From contig CAAGII010000093.1 in NCBI GenBank assembly GCA_900769875.1, positions 1 through 6,557 on the forward strand: a stretch of DNA of 6,557 nucleotides, given 5' to 3'. This document shows, piece by piece, positions 6,392-6,557 of this stretch. Positions within the stretch are counted from its first letter, which is position 1. Each line of letters begins with the position of its first letter. A model generated the notes under the pieces. The model did not search any database. It saw only the letters and a list, made by a program, of their open reading frames with translations, and was not told the origin of the DNA. This DNA is from Clostridia bacterium. GTDB taxonomy: Bacteria > Bacillota > Clostridia > Christensenellales > Aristaeellaceae. The translations under genes and the position numbers were made by a program.

Positions 6392-6425
6392 ATATGCACC
6401 GCGGTCTTGGCTGCCGCGGTCATAT
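6392..6425 (-). other. Bulged 12-bp hairpin between permease and binding-protein genes
   Basis: In the transcript ATATG-ACCGCGG (6425-6414) pairs with CCGCGGT and CATAT (6404-6398 and 6396-6392), leaving one bulged G at 6397 and a 9-base loop. The following bases are AGAAAAAAUC, an A-run rather than a U-run, so it does not look like an intrinsic terminator in this direction. Hairpins at such junctions can block 3' exonucleases or mark processing sites, letting the binding protein be made in excess over the permease. That role is inferred; the pairing is directly visible. Confidence 0.65.
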
Positions 6426-6429
6426 GCGT

Positions 6430-6557
6430 TTACTTGTCGGCCTTCTTCGCCGGCTTGCGGCCGCCGATGCCGCGGCGGAAGACGATGTCCATCAGCACCG
6501 CGCCCACGACGATGATGCCGATGACGATGCGCTGGATGCCCACCGGCGCGCCGGCCA
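6430..6557 (-). CDS. CUT2 (RbsC-like) sugar ABC transporter permease, C-terminal end only
   Basis: The last 42 codons of a gene running in from beyond the window edge, ending at TAA (6432-6430). The translated end reads AGAPVGIQRIVIGIIVVGAV followed by LMDIVFRRG and a basic tail GGRKPAKKADK. The final hydrophobic helix preceded by the VGIQRIVIG pattern and followed by an Arg/Lys-rich cytosolic tail is characteristic of RbsC-type permeases (BPD_transp_2 family). The next gene is an RbsB-like binding protein, which agrees. The rest of the permease, and probably the working ATPase, should lie upstream of this window. Confidence 0.87.
   Translation of the reverse strand, partial: AGAPVGIQRIVIGIIVVGAVLMDIVFRRGIGGRKPAKKADK

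Noticed and set aside
1..6557. CRISPR array, tRNA/rRNA, insertion sequence or phage gene
   Set aside because: No spaced direct repeats, no tRNA-like cloverleaf, and no transposase or integrase motif was noticed; genes are contiguous and on one strand.

Overview
The window is a sugar-uptake, sugar-sensing and sugar-catabolism locus in a GC-rich bacterium. Every supported gene lies on the minus strand, so transcription runs from high to low coordinates. The YesM/YesN-type two-component pair, the RbsABC-like (CUT2) importer and strong GGAGG-type ribosome sites suggest a Gram-positive member of the Bacillota, probably a high-GC Clostridia lineage. The substrate-binding protein has an ordinary AxA-type signal peptide rather than a clear lipobox, which I associate with Christensenellales-like lineages. 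That placement is an inference and not firm.

Layout in transcription order: (1) the C-terminal tail of a CUT2 sugar permease, 6557-6430; (2) a 65-bp gap with a 12-bp bulged hairpin; (3) an RbsB-like periplasmic-type sugar-binding protein, 6364-5474; (4) a strong hairpin with a U-rich tail, read as a terminator, then a sigma-A-like promoter; (5) a YesN/AraC-type response regulator, 5347-3758; (6) a LytS/YesM-type histidine kinase, 3735-2689, with a GTG start; (7) a tandem ABC ATPase homologue of RbsA/MglA architecture, 2692-1211, starting inside the kinase stop codon; (8) a short gap with a weak hairpin plus T-run; (9) a D-lyxose/D-mannose-type cupin sugar isomerase, 1151-465; (10) the first 150 codons of a PfkB-family, fructokinase-like sugar kinase, 451-1, cut by the window edge.

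The genes fit one story. A sugar is captured by the binding protein and imported by the permease, with the working ATPase presumably upstream of the window. An aldose is isomerised to a ketose and phosphorylated by the kinase. The two-component system probably controls transporter expression. The D-lyxose/D-mannose to D-xylulose/D-fructose route is the best guess.

The most unusual element is the RbsA-like protein translationally coupled to the kinase. The overall tandem ABC fold is recognisable, yet almost every nucleotide-binding and catalytic motif in both halves has been replaced. The partner kinase has two membrane helices and no room for an extracellular sensor domain. Together they suggest a pseudo-ATPase acting as a signalling adaptor that reports transporter state to the kinase. 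This is a hypothesis from sequence alone.
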